A DNA stretch of 64,000 nucleotides from Gnetum montanum (GCA_015680685.1 MNCI01022190.1:104883-168882), one strand, 5' to 3'; counted from the stretch's first letter, positions 10,741-22,550 are shown. Notes: generated from the sequence alone by a model not told the origin. A program made the numbers and translations.

Positions 10741-12533
10741 CAAAAAGCCTTCTATTTATCTTCTGCCACCTTCTTATTCTCCATTAGTAGTTTGGTCAGT
10801 TGCTTAGTTTTGAAAGTGTCCAGTTGGTTTGCGGGAACAAATTGCAAAGGATCCTGCTTCGCTGCTTGTAGGGCCATGAGCCTTTCTTGCAATTTTTTCA
10901 CCTCTGTTTCAGTGTGCTCGACCCTCATCTTTATCAAGACTAGCTTTTCTTTAGTAGAAATGAGGTCTGATTAAATTACCGTAACATCCTAAGGGATGTC
11001 AAATAGGGACGTCATTACCTATCCTGTTTGTAGCAATCGATCAAATACATCCTCATGTTCCATAGGAGTCATTGAGGTTTCGACTAGAGTTTGAGCATCC
11101 CGTGCTCCTATAAGGTCTACTGGTAGCACAATAGGTACATTGAATAATTCCTTGATGTGATCTGTGACCACTTCTGTGGCTCCTGCTGCATCCTGGTGCT
11201 GCATGACCACCATTGTGGCCCCTTCACCAATTTCCAATTGTACTTGAAAATATGTAGTGTTCCCTGAGATTTTTTGTGACCAAGTGCTCTCCTCTCCTCC
11301 TGTATGGATGGACACTTATCCCCTTGCATGATCCAAAGAAATCATGGACTGTATGGCATCATCGATGACACGGAAGAGATTTGCATCATCATGACTTCCT
11401 CAACTAACCGTCTTAGCGATGGCCCAGAGATGGCTCATCGACGATCTGTAATCTTGCAGCAGTGGCAGTGGTTGATCCTACTGGCCTATGCTAGAACCTG
11501 CTTCTTATTGTTAGTTGGGTCCTGTGCTTGGAAGTTGGCTGGGTCCTGCAAGTTGAGTTGCAATTGGCCCTGCCATTTTTTCCTTTTCTTATTCTAGCCC
11601 TAGCGTCTCACTAGTGATTTTCCTTGAAGCTGGTGGCTTTAGCAGTTTAGCATATGAAGCATTTTGGGCTTTTCAGAGGACATCATTGGTGTATCATCTG
11701 ATACTCGCATGTCTACACAGCTTCTTGATATGACAAGGGAAGGGCGACGCAAGCTTCCCTGTCTTCCATTCTTCAAACCACCTCAAGATCATCATAAAAT
11801 ATAGATGAGGTAGGTTAGCATTAACCTTCCTCATTAACACTGCACATCCTCTTGCTGCATATGTTGAAATTCTTTTTAAGCCCTTTTGGGGGAAGAGGTG
11901 ATAAGTCCCTATTTTGAAGTAGATCCTCTCTTTCATTGTCAACTCTCCAAATGTCTTATCTTTCTCACCATTTGCCCTTTCCAACCAAACTCATCGTGCA
12001 TCAGGGTCTAAATGGGTGGACAACTGAGTAACCTTTGGCCTTGTATTCAAAAGGTTTAATAATTCTAAAATGGCCTGAATAGAGAAATTGACTGTCACAC
12101 CACAAATGTTATCCGTGGTGCCTTATTCTCTATTGTGTCAAAATTGGTATGTCTCCCCTAAGTACTAGGCACCACTTTCAGAGAGGACAGGCCATAATGG
12201 GGATCCTTTGAGGTGGTCCCTAATGGCCTCTGGAGCAAAATTTATGAAATATTTAAAATTTAATTCCATAATCACTGTAGTGAATATGGACCTTTCATGG
12301 ATAGCTTGAACACAATCTTGGGGCAACGTGAGATATTGTCCCTATTCAGGCACTGCAATAGATCCTCCTTTTACTTGCCTTGATTGTATAGTAGCAGGGT
12401 CTTCTTGGTGAATTCTGAATGATTTTTCCTCCTACTCTGCATTCTATCTATCAAGAACTTATCCTTCGCCTCTCCTAGGTCATTTTCTCCCACCTTGAGC
12501 AGGACCTTCCTGTTGTCTACGTTTTGGGACCAT
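10738..12533 (-). pseudogene. N-terminal half of the element 3 ORF, unknown family
   Basis: One minus-strand frame can be followed for 1.8 kb from an ATG at 12533 (MVPKRRQQEG), which directly follows a splice-acceptor-like TGTGATTGCAG. It contains a folded-looking segment at 12250-11700 (IFTTVIMELNFKYFINFAPE, DKTFGELTMKERIYFKIG, RISTYAARGCAVLMRKVN, YFMMILRWFEEWKTGKLASP) that resembles the domains of plant transposon-associated proteins. A low-complexity Gln-rich part follows, then an acidic segment with PVDLIGARDAQTL, then a coiled coil (TETEVKKLQERLMALQAAK). More than ten in-frame stops but no frameshift lie within this half. No protease or nucleic-acid-binding knuckle is visible. The function is not known to me. 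Confidence 0.6.
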
Positions 12534-12988
12534 CTGCAATCACACGGGGCCAATCATTAGTAAGGTTTTTTCCAAAGTTAGGTTATACCTTACTACTTGC
12601 CTTAATGAATTTATTTTATCATTGTGTGATGTTTCATGAAAGATTATAATAGTGAGTCCTTTTTACTTAGGTGGTTTCCAAATTTAGTTTCCTGGTCTAA
12701 CTAAGGGGATGAAATTATTTTTGGCACATTTATCCTTAATGTTATAACTAATTATCCTTGATAATGTCCTTTGGGTGATCACAAATTTCAAAAAAGTTAT
12801 GAACTAATCTGAACACTCTAGGTTCAAGGAGGTTCAGACGAAATGAGAATCGGAGGACCAGTGAGCGAGATATGGGTATGAAAGCAAGGGATGCGCAATT
12901 GCAAGTTGTAGAGAGAAATTTGAAAAACTCCCCCATGTGAATAGTTGAAAATGATGGTAAGTGAGGAAGCGGGGGCCAGGGGGTGGTC
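12534..12988 (-). other. 5' untranslated/intron-like leader of the element 3 ORF
   Basis: Between the U3-like fragment and the ATG at 12533 lies AT-rich sequence ending in a pyrimidine-poor but plausible acceptor, GTGATTGCAG. A short open stretch (about 12748-12960 on the minus strand) shows no domain. It may be the 5' exon and intron of the internal ORF. Confidence 0.4.
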
Positions 12989-13045
12989 ACGTATATATAG
13001 GTTTTATGTGACGTGATATCGTGTATGCGATATTGTGGCCTATCG
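12989..13045 (-). promoter_or_regulatory. U3-like promoter fragment inside element 3
   Basis: On the minus strand this fragment carries two degenerate GATATC palindromes (GCATACACGATATCACG) followed by a TATATATA box near 12999-12992. This is the order seen at the start of the family's LTRs (GATATC block, then TATAAATA). It lies upstream of the ATG at 12533 and may serve as an internal promoter for the cargo ORF. No LTR ends flank it. Confidence 0.5.
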
Positions 13046-14015
13046 ATTTTTAAGGCACACACAATATACCGAATTTTAAGATTTTTTATGAAATTAACAA
13101 TGTAAATTAAGGACATGTAGGTAAGTGTTAAAGGGTTCAAGGGTATTTTAGTTAGTTTTGAAGGCACAGATACTTATATGTGGGTGGAATTAATCGTTAG
13201 AGGCCTCAGGTGGTGAGGGAGAGAAAAAGGCCATGTGATGGTTCATAGGAACGTTGGAATTCGGAGGGATAGTAATAAGGGAAAGAACATTGTTGACAAT
13301 ATGTTGAGGTTAATAAATGGTGTGTGGAAGATGTGTTATGAGTGTAAATCACAAAAATTATGCAAGTGGGTCCTCCCCAAAGCAGGTTCCAACCTATAAT
13401 GCCCTTGTGTAATCACACTTCAAAAGTGTCCATGGGCACTCAAAGGGTTAAATGTAATCCACACTGATTCCAAAAAACACACACATGTAAATATCACCGA
13501 GATGAGGTAAGAATTCTATGTGATACGAGACATGAGCTATAATTACATGGATAGTGAGATGAGATGGACTACAAAAGGGATTGTAGAGATTGGGATATGA
13601 GGTAACTGACCTAGGGCACAGTGAATCCTACATGTAAAGCATGATTAATGTGTCATTAACCTATCATTCCAAGACTAGGACCAAGTCCATTCCCTTGATC
13701 AGTGACATCGCATTGTTTAATCCCATGATGAGCAACGATGAGAGTACCAGAACAACAAGGCATACGATCACTTAGCATTTTGTGCAAGGGAGGAGTGATT
13801 TTTGCTTTGTGGCACTTTGTTGTTTCTGTTTTTTTTTTGAATTGTTGTATCCAGAGAAGTTGCCAACCTTCAGGCATGGATGCATGTCTTTCCAGTGGAA
13901 CCCTCGAGGACAACATTGGATTTTTGAGTGCCTTTTGATTCCTCTTACTCCCATTTTGCATTAGATCTTCAAGGATCTTAGTACACCTACGTTGCATGAT
14001 AACTCTCACAGACAT
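13046..14015 (-). other. Non-coding leader of element 3
   Basis: Nearly 1 kb between the PBS hairpin and the U3-like fragment. Open stretches on both strands around 13700-14000 show no consistent protein character, and one runs into the LTR. No gene is supported. Confidence 0.5.
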
Positions 14016-14069
14016 GTAGGGGTACCTCCTTGGCAATAGCACCAATGATGAGTGGCGAGGTACCCCTAC
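14016..14069. other. Stem-loop enclosing the PBS of element 3
   Basis: GTAGGGGTACCTC at 14016-14028 is the exact reverse complement of GAGGTACCCCTAC at 14057-14069. The 28-nt loop contains most of the PBS and the LTR edge. The right arm is normal LTR sequence, conserved in elements 1-3. The left arm is an extra inverted copy in the leader, absent from element 2. Confidence 0.7.
14027..14045 (-). promoter_or_regulatory. Primer-binding site, tRNA-Asp type (element 3)
   Basis: The minus strand reads TTGGTGCTATTGCCAAGGA directly after the LTR end CTCATCA. It matches TTGGCGCCGTTGCCGGGGA except at positions explained by C-to-T or G-to-A change, the decay expected of methylated sites. Confidence 0.75.
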
Positions 14070-14812
14070 ACTCACCCATACGAATTCAAGTGTTTCATGC
14101 ACGATTCGGTCGAACTCAACAGACGGACTAGTTGTGGTATCTAAACAAGTATTCTTAGGTCACAGTTTGCTGTCTTCCCATCTTGACTAGTGTTAACTTT
14201 TTCATGTATGGTTTAGTCCAGAGTGAGGTGTATGATGTGTTCCTATACTAATGCTACTCCTAGATAAAATGGGAAATAATATTAACTAAGCTAAGAGAGA
14301 GAGGGTGAGAGAGAATCTAAGCTAGCCCAAGTGCGATGAGCATTCGTTCCTCAGTCATCTATACACATCTTGGACCTCGTGCATGACTACCACTGGGATT
14401 ACCAAGCATAGATCCTAGGTACACTACTAGGTTACTAAGTAGTCACACTTAAATGCTTGTAATCAAGTCATACGCATTCCACATTTAACAGGAGTTTAGA
14501 GTAAGAAGATGTTAATGAAGAAAGTAGTAAATAACAATTAAATAAATAATTAAGCTAAGTGGATGCTGCAATGATGAAGTAATCTTGATCTTTATTGCTA
14601 GTCATGTGCATGTCCAAGTATGTCACACTCGAATAAGGATGCCGTACGATTACAATCATCACACTGTGGGCATGCACTGGGAGAAAATGGTTGAGAGAAG
14701 AACTACTTAAAACTAAACACTTAAAAGAAAATCTAAAGCTCCAACCTCTCTATCAGACCTGTCCAACCTCTTATTTATGCGATATCACAGCGAACAAAAT
14801 GATAGCTCATCA
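14046..14812 (-). repeat. 5' LTR of element 3 (767 bp)
   Basis: This is the right LTR, read on the minus strand from TGATGAG at 14812 to CTCATCA at 14046. It contains one GATATC palindrome (14779-14788), a TATA-like CATAAATA, an AATAAAGATC signal near 14600-14594, and the family words CTTGATTACAAGCA and GAGTGTAGGGGTACC. It has fewer GATATC palindromes than the 3' LTR. Confidence 0.85.
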
Positions 14813-14817
14813 AGTAC
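14813..14817. repeat. Target-site duplication AGTAC, right copy
   Basis: Exact partner of 8953-8957, directly abutting the LTR terminus of element 3. Confidence 0.85.
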
Positions 14818-14869
14818 CAACTTTTTCTTGCATGTATTTCATATAGGTATAGTAGGTTATATAAGAACT

Positions 14870-15105
14870 AGAAATTAAGGTAATTATTGATATGAAAAAA
14901 AAAACTCATAACATATAATAGACAAGACTAAAAATGACCACCCGAGGCATAATAATATCTCGAGATACCATTACTTCTATTGTAAACTTAGTATTTAATT
15001 GGAAAAATTATGAATAGTCATTAGATGATAGTTATGTATGATAACTTGGAAATATAAGAAGGACATTAGGAATCATAAAAATTTTCATGTTTAATATTAG
15101 ATAAA
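14870..15105 (+). repeat. Repeat A, right copy
   Basis: Same orientation as 8640-8850, sharing GTAAACTTAGTATTTAATT, GAATAGTCATTAGATGATAG and AGGAATCATAAAA. The sequence to 15290 has no coding content. Confidence 0.7.
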
Positions 15106-15289
15106 GTATGTGATTTTCATTTATGATTTAATGTTAGATATTCATTTAAAAATTATGTTACATTGGGTTTGAACATTTATCTTGCTATAACTTGAACCAT
15201 AGCATTACCTCATAGTTACATTGGAACTCATAATGGCCATCTAGAAGAAGAAAACTTATTGTAATTTTGTTCTACTAGAAGATATAAAA

Positions 15290-17660
15290 CATTTTAAAAT
15301 CTGGTTTAGGTGGAGTGCAAGAGGCTACAAGTAGGTTTGAATCTCTAAGCAACTATTTTCTATAAAAAAATTTAAACTCCATCTAGATGTTCTTCTTCCT
15401 TTCAGATAATCCTTTTCCTTACAGAAGCCTAAATATCTAAGTAGTTATTCCCTATTGGAAGGTTTGAATGCTTGTTGGTTGGAACTAGTAGTAGCTACTA
15501 GTTACATTGCCTTGCATTTTACCTATACCTTGCTACTAGATGACACTTTGCCTTCTAGAAGCCACAAAATCCAAGAAATTATTCCCTACTATTAGGTTTG
15601 AATACCTTCTAGAAGATCTTTTTCCTTTTAGATAATCCTTTTCCTTTGGGAAGCCTAAATCTATAAACAATTATTTCCTCCAGGAAGGTTTGAATACCTA
15701 CCAGTTGGAACTGCAAGAGAGTGTTGGTCGTACTACCTTATAATTTATCTAAATCATGCTATCAAATGATCCTCTACCTTCCAAAAGCCTCAAACTCCAA
15801 GAAATTATTTTCTACTAAAAGGTTTGAGTGCCTTCTAGATGAGACTTTGACAGGGTGCTAGTCACACTTCCTCACAGTTTACTTAGACCTTGCTACTGAA
15901 TGATCCTTTACCTTTTGGAAGCCACAAACACTAAGAAATTATTAAATACCAAAAGGGTTAAATGTATTTTGGATGATCTTCAACCTTCTAGATGATCCTC
16001 TTCCTTTTGGTAGCCTCAAAATCCAAGCAACTACGCCCTCTCAGAAGGCTTGAAAGCCTTCTGGTTGGAATTCTAGAAGGATGCTAGTTGCATGTCCTCG
16101 TAGTTTATGTAGACCTTACTACCAAATGATTGTTTGCATTTTGGAAATTAAAAAATTAGAGTAATTATTTTGTACCAGAAGGTCTAAATTTCTACCAAAT
16201 GATCTTCTACATTCTAAATGATCCTCCACCTTCTGATAACATCAAAATCCAAGAAAATTATTTCCTACTAAAAGGTCTGAGTGCCTTCTGGAAGGGACTA
16301 TGAGACGGTGCTAGTTCCACTTCCTTGCAGTTTACCTAGACCTTACTACCTGATGACCCTCTACCTTCTGTAAGCCATAAAATTTAAGCAATAATTCCCT
16401 ACTAGAAGTTCTAAATTCCTTCCAGACAATCTTACATATTCTGGATGATCCTCTGTGCTTGGGATACCCTCAAACTCCAAGTAATTATTTCCTCCTAGAA
16501 ACTTTGAATGCCTTCCATTTGGGACTATAGGAGGGTGCTAGTCACACTACCATGTAGCATATGTACACCTTGCTATCAAATGATCCTATACCTACTAGAA
16601 GCCACAAACTTAGAGAAGCTATTTCCTATTGGAAGGTTTGAATGCCTTCTAGGTGAGACTACGGGAAGGTGCCAATCATACTTCCTCATAGTTTACCTAG
16701 ACCTTGCTGATGAATGATCCTCTACCTTCCAAAAGCCATAAACTCCAAGAAATTATTAACTATTGGAAGTTCTAAATGCCTTCCAAATGATCTTTATCCT
16801 TCTAGATGACCCTATGCTTTTCGATAGCTTCAAACTCTAAGTAGCTGCTTCCTTCTAGTTGGAATTGCATAAGGGTGCTAGTTGCATGGCCTCATAGTTT
16901 ATGTAGACCTTGCTATCAGATGATTGTCTACCTTTTAGAAGCCATAATCTTGGAGCAATTATTTCCTACTGGAAGGTCTGAATGTCTTCCAAATGATCCT
17001 CTAGATTCCGGTATCCTAAAAGTCCAAGCAATTCTTCCCTTTTGGTAGGTTTTAATCTCTTCTAGTTAGATTATGGAAGGGGGCTAGTCACACTTCCTCA
17101 TAGTTTACCTAGACCTTTCTATCGAATGACCATTTTCCTTCTAGAATCCTCAAACTTGAAGTAATTATTCCCTACTAGAAGGTCTAAATGCCTTTTGAAA
17201 AGGACTATAAGAGGATGCTACTTGCACTGCCTCTTAGTTTACCTAGACCTTTCTACCAAATGACCCTTTGCCTTCCAGAAGCCTATAAATGTCTTTCGAA
17301 TGAACTTTTTCCTACCGAATGACCCTCTACCTTATGATAGCCTAAAACTCTAAGAAATTATTCCCTTCCAGAAGGTCTAAATGCCTTCTGGTTAGGGATT
17401 GTGAGATGGTGCTAGTTGCACTTCCTCATAATTTACCTAGACATTGCTACTAGATGATCCTTTGTCTTCCAAAAGTGATAAAATCTAAGCAATTATTCAC
17501 TATCGAAAGGTCTGAATGCCTTCCAGATGATCTTCAATCTTGTGAATGATCAGCTTTCAATAGCCTTAAACTCCAAGCAATTATTTCCTTTTTAAAAGGT
17601 TTAAATTTCTTCTGATTGGGACTGCTAGAGGATGCTAGTCACACTACCTTGTACTTTACC
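15290..17660 (-). repeat. 225-bp-type tandem repeat array, inverted copy
   Basis: Reverse-complement relatives of the 7080-8600 array. The marker GGATGCTAGTC (or GGGTGCTAGT) recurs near 15857, 16083, 16303, 16537, 16877, 17083, 17217, 17413 and 17634. Most spacings are 200-235 bp, with some shorter ones near 135. Each unit contains several CCTTC/GAAGG words, as in CCTTCTAGAAGC and TACCTTCCAAAAGCC. No coding potential. Confidence 0.8.
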
Positions 17661-18877
17661 ATGCATACTCAGAGATGCAAGCAGATGCAAGTTGTAGTCC
17701 ATCATCATTAGCATGACTATGCATTCATGTGAACATGAGACACATTTGTGAGCACGATGACACATTATCCATGTACATCAATAAAAAATTCATAACATAC
17801 ATACCCATACACTCACCAGCCACATCACAGGCTTTGTAGTTGCCTAAATAGAACAATGGTAACCTTGCTCATACCAAAACCTTAGGTAAATTTTGGTTAT
17901 TAGCATTTGCCAACATATTAACTTAGTCATTGCCATGAAACCCAATGGACAATCTTAATTCTATTAAGAATAAACATACCTCAGTAAGGCCAATAGTTTG
18001 TTACATTAGATTAGAAAAATCTTAATTAACTACAAAAATTAAGCTTTATGTTATTTATGCAAGATAGATTATAAGCAATGTGTCTAAATCATTGTAGCTC
18101 ATTGACCATGGCAAAAAAAAAAAAAAAGACTTTGAGCCACATCTCAAATGAAATAATATCATCCAATATAAATATGAAAGAGGATTTACTCCAAAACCAT
18201 GAAAAAGATTAGTGATTATATCCAAAGTAAGGTCTTTGCTGATTACATTTGTCAAAGATTATTTCAATAAACATATGACTCTTCAATGCATTCACCCCCA
18301 TCCATCCATCCCCCCAATTATTCTAGGTTAGCTTTACTAGTACAAACAACGTTGGTATCATTGATTAAGTTTAGAAATACCAATGATGATGTGCAGCTTG
18401 TTAAATTTGAATTTATCAATATTCTTTGTAAGATCTTGAGTCTCCCCAATCAATTGAGTGCTTGAATTCATCATACAAAACCAGCACTAGTGTTGCCACT
18501 ATGATTGTAAGCATGCTTGATAACACTCAAAGATAAGAGAATTTTACACCCTCATTTTTGATAAATCTTTCTTTGGATTACATTTAATGGTGACATTGTT
18601 ATGCTAGCATTAAAATATTTTGTTATATTCTTTTTGGTGATCTTCATATTTTTTACTATTATGTACAAGGCCTATCTCAACCTCATACTGGTGTTTTTTA
18701 AACTACTGAGCATCTTATGCTTCATCAAGCAACCTTGCCAAAATGGTCTACCTTCCTATATGTAATTTGATGAGTTGACCCATGTCTAGTTTCACCTTGC
18801 TGCTAAGTACTTCCTACTCTACCTATTACAATAGTTTAGTATGATCATATGATCATACTTGGCCATAGATGTTGCAG
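17661..18877. other. Spacer between the inverted array and gene X copy A
   Basis: AT-rich, with a 15-base A run near 18113-18127 and no supportable gene on either strand. By position it should correspond to exon 1 and intron 1 of X copies B and C, but I could not match an exon 1. Confidence 0.35.
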
Positions 18878-20780
18878 GGATCAATACTAAAAATTTGGTG
18901 GCAGGGTCTTCTTAGTGCATGCTCAAGTACACGAAGGATGATCCTAAGATTACTATGGAGTTGGATTGGGATGGAATCACATGTTCTATGGTACTTCAAT
19001 AGTTATCACAGATTTGGAGGATGTCAGAATTCACAATGTATCATCTTGATAACACCCTAATGGTTAGAAATAGGATAAACTCTAGATTCCAGAATCCTCC
19101 TAACTCTGTCTACTTACTAGATGGGTAAGCTTGGTTTTGCATTGTTTTTTATTTATGATTATCTTATTTTGTGGTTGTTTATCTTGATGTCTGTGGGTTT
19201 TGATTTTTTGTTCTTCTTAGATGTAAGGTACACATTGGAGAACTAGTGGCTAATGATTAGACTTTATATATTGTCCACACTAATGTGGCAGAGTTAGTCA
19301 AGGTGAAAGTGCAAGGATTCAAGTGCTTAATCAACCTAGTATGGAGTTCAATTACTACAATTTATGATATCCTTGAGTGTACCAAACCTATGGGTCTAAT
19401 AATTATGCACATGAGTTTTGGACACTCCAAGATTAGGCATGTGCACAAGAGCTCTTATCCTTTGCCAATGTTCATCTAGATCTAGTAAAGTAAAAATGAT
19501 TTCAATAGGGCCAACATTTTAGTATTTTTATAATTTTTAGTTTTTAATGTTCATATGACTAACATGTTAATCATTCACATCGTAGATTCTATGCATGAAT
19601 CTACCATCTTTATGATTGCTTTAGGCCATATCAAGGAGAAGATTCTCCTCAAGTGGGGCAAGGTAGATGATGCAGAGGAATGGTTGGTGAATAAAGCTAT
19701 TGGGATTATCTAGAAGAGGTTAATAGATGCAAGTTTGTTTGATCTCCTTATGTTACCTAGTCCATTTATGCAACAAGGTGAAATGTTGAATGTGATTAAC
19801 TCTTTTGATAAGAATGTTACCAAATTTTCCTCTAGTGTCTATGGTTTTCCTATCATTATAGACATCATGCAATCCATGTTTAGTGATCTTTTTAGCATAC
19901 CTACCGATGGGATCAAGGGGTAGTAGCTAGAGCAGGGAAAGATGCAAGTTATAAAGAGGATTTAGAAGCTTGGCTTAATTCACCGCTTAGTGCTAAATTA
20001 TCCTTTAGCAAGTGTACCATCGAGGAAGTAAACCAAACTTATCCTCTTTTATGATCTAGGATTGTTCCCACACTTATATCATAAAAGAAATTCATGAGAG
20101 TTCAACAAGCCTAGGTCATCAAGAAGATCTTAACCAGTGGAACTAAGATTGATTTGATTATATTCCTTGTTAGTGACATAAGGGAGGAAGTCTATAAACT
20201 CTATGATAATCTTAATTTCCAACATCATCTACATTTTACCTTTTTCTATGCATACCTCAAAAGGTTTGTAGATATCAAGAGAGATGGAAAGTCAATGCTT
20301 CATGATGAATCTCAACTTTCCAAGTCTTGGGCAAAACATATTACCCTAGTGATACATACGCAAGGCTTTCCAGTGAAGGAAGTATGTGAATCATTGTCTA
20401 TGAGCACTAAGAATGTTAGTGGTGTGCATTATGCTTTCCCTAATAGCATGGGGAGAGACCCATTCTATCCATGGAAATGTGAAGAAGGCCAAATAAGCAT
20501 GTGTATAAGGATATGGTACTATCAAAGATAAGATGAAGAAACCACATGTTGAAGTTAACATCCTAGCCCCAGCCTTGAAAGCACCTAGGTAAATAATAAT
20601 CAAGCTGAAGAGGATGAATCAAGATGTTGGAGGTGTGTTTTTTCTTTTATCCTTATGTTTCATTTTTTATTAAAACTATTTTCTAGCTTGTTTTATTGTT
20701 TTATTCCTATTAGTCTTGATTTGTTGTAGGGAGGATACTGAAATGTCACAAAGAAAATTTAGGTAGCAACTCATGACCAA
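18878..20780 (+). pseudogene. Gene X copy A (5'-truncated, spliced pseudogene)
   Basis: This is a plus-strand multi-exon relative of the gene at 31847-36700. Visible parts: an exon ending at 19124 before a GTAAGC donor, which encodes YHLDNTLMVRNR and FQNPPNSVYLLDG, equivalent to the FCP1/NIF C-terminal motif; an exon 19221-about 19440 after TTCTTCTTAG; and a long exon from 19586 after CATCGTAG. The long exon carries LLKWGKVDDAEEWL, LFDLLMLPSPFMQQGEMLNV and FSDLFSIPTDGIKG, then LSKSWAKHITLV and VSGVHYAFPNSMG. Each segment aligns with copy B. The domain's N-terminal half and exon 1 are not recognisable. Stops are frequent. Pol copy 1 lies downstream on the opposite strand. Confidence 0.6.
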
Positions 20781-21639
20781 AACCATTGTAATTTGATGTA
20801 AAGTAATGGTAGATGCAATTGCCTAATTTTTTTAAGCACTTGGAATTATAACCTTCATCATTGAACTTGAGGTAGGATCTTATTGTGAAATGTGAAGTTT
20901 GTAGTTCATAGGATACAATCTCACATATCTTAACTTGTGGAAGCTAAAAAATACTTCATAAATTGTGATTGCCTCATTTTCCAAGTGAAAAAAGTTGTAT
21001 CATGCATGTACCTAGGCTATTAAGGCTAATAATGCCTTGGGAACTACCAAATTTATGTCTTCCATAGTTTTTTTACTAACCATAACAATTTATACGCTGG
21101 ATATATCTGTAGTTAGTGTATAAATTATTGGGTTTAAATTTTTATGTTGAAGCCAACATATTTATGCGGGAGCCAGCCTATTTATGTTAAGGTCAGCATA
21201 TAAATGATGGCCTTTATTTATCAAACTTGCCAAATTTGATAAATACATTGAGGTTGGATGGCTTGTAATGTTAGAAATTTGTAGCAATTTGTTAGCAATC
21301 ATAGCAGAAATTTGTAGCGATGGATCATATATCGAATGACCTATATAAATCATGCTTGATTACTTCAAAAGGACTTATGAAATTTGCACTCAAGCTGAAC
21401 TAGAGAGTTTCACAACAATGCAAATTAAACAAAAGTCCAACAACCATTGTACCACTAACAATGTAGATCTAGTGTAAGGAGACCAATAAAGAAGCTTCAA
21501 AGATAAGACTTGGAATTTCTAGAGAGCGGAGTTGATTAGAGGACACACTATGCCGACTTCAATTGGGCTTCAAGCATATTCCATATAGCTCTTTGTGTAT
21601 TTTATGCACATAAAATTGTACTTCTTTAATTTTTTTTTT
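20781..21639. other. Non-coding tail after gene X copy A
   Basis: AT-rich; no gene is supported. It ends against the left arm of the inverted repeat at 21640. Confidence 0.4.
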
Positions 21640-21860
21640 TGCAAAGAATTTTATTATTCTAATAAAATTTGCAGCTCATTTATTTAGTGTAAGTTTATTT
21701 TTTGTCTCTATTGAATTAGACTTGCATTCACATTTAAATCTATTTACACTTTTTTACAAAATCTAAGTCCTTGGGTGATCAACAGGACCATCCAGGGTGC
21801 TTTAGATCCCTTTCTTAAGGCTCATGGAATCGAGGATTAAATTGTTTCACTAGAAATATT
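21640..21860 (+). repeat. Inverted repeat, left arm
   Basis: About 220 bp whose reverse complement resembles 23030-23250. Shared words in matching order are TCTAATAAAATTTGCAG / TTTTAATAAAGCTTACAG and AAGTCCTTGGGTGAT / AAGTCCCTGGGTGAT, with CCATCCAGGGTGC / CATCTAGGGCACC further in. The spacer is about 1.2 kb. Confidence 0.65.
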
Positions 21861-22329
21861 TAGTTTTCCAACACTAAATTTTTCTAGTATTATAGTGTTT
21901 GGCACTAGGAGGGCCTCCACCCAAGTTCTTCACCCAATCCTACTCTTTCTTTTCATATGCATTAATTTCAATTTTATTTGCTTATGTTTACTAGAGAATT
22001 TTTGAATTCTACTTTGAAATTTTGCTTAAAACCAATGCCACCTTCTATTCCTTTGTAAATTTTAACCAATGTATTTATTACAAGTAGTTTGGGTGGCCTG
22101 CAATTTTCATAGCAACTACTAGATTTTTTTATAAAAAAGCTAAGTGTATTTCCTAGAGAAAACTACACTTTTTACTTATTACAATTGCCTTTGGATATTC
22201 CCAAGGGCTAATGTATTTTTTACATTATCACTTACCTATAGTTTGTGAAATTTTTTTATTGGGATTTTTAAACAATCCCAACATATTTTTGGCCTCCACC
22301 CAAGGTGTTTTTCCCATTGGAAAAATTCT

Positions 22330-22550
22330 AGTGTATTTTCTTGAAAAATACTAGCATATTTTTTCTAGAAACCCTTAACGTACTTTCCACATGGGAAGCC
22401 AACATATTTTTGAAAATCCAACGTATTTATTGCTAGAGAAACCAACGTACTTATTGTAGGAACCCAACATATTTATTACTAGAAAAGGCAACATACTTAT
22501 TCTTAGAAAAGCCTAGCGTATTTTCTTAGTGTAGGTTGGGTGGGGTGAAC
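22330..22550 (+). repeat. Short tandem repeat, ACGTATTTATT type
   Basis: About eight imperfect copies of a 25-35 bp unit such as CCAACGTATTTATTGCTAGA, with variants AACATATTTATTACTAGA and AACATACTTATTCTTAGA. It lies in the spacer of the 21.6/23.2-kb inverted repeat. No coding potential. Confidence 0.65.

Larger units (their letters stand above)
8958..14812 (-). mobile_element. Element 3: complete LTR element with non-gag-pol cargo
   Basis: A full-length minus-strand LTR element of 5855 bp. Both LTRs run TGATGAG to CTCATCA, and a perfect 5-bp target duplication AGTAC flanks the insertion (8953-8957 and 14813-14817). A tRNA-Asp-type PBS lies inside the right-hand (5') LTR and a polypurine tract inside the left-hand (3') LTR. 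The LTR termini and internal words match elements 1 and 2, so this is the same family. The internal region, however, has no recognisable gag capsid core, zinc knuckle, protease, RT or integrase. It holds a decayed coiled-coil ORF instead. It is therefore non-autonomous and would need proteins supplied by a relative. Confidence 0.85.

Noticed and set aside
13656-14102. 148-codon minus-strand open frame spanning the LTR edge and PBS
   Set aside because: It crosses the LTR/PBS boundary and has no protein character, so it is a chance frame.
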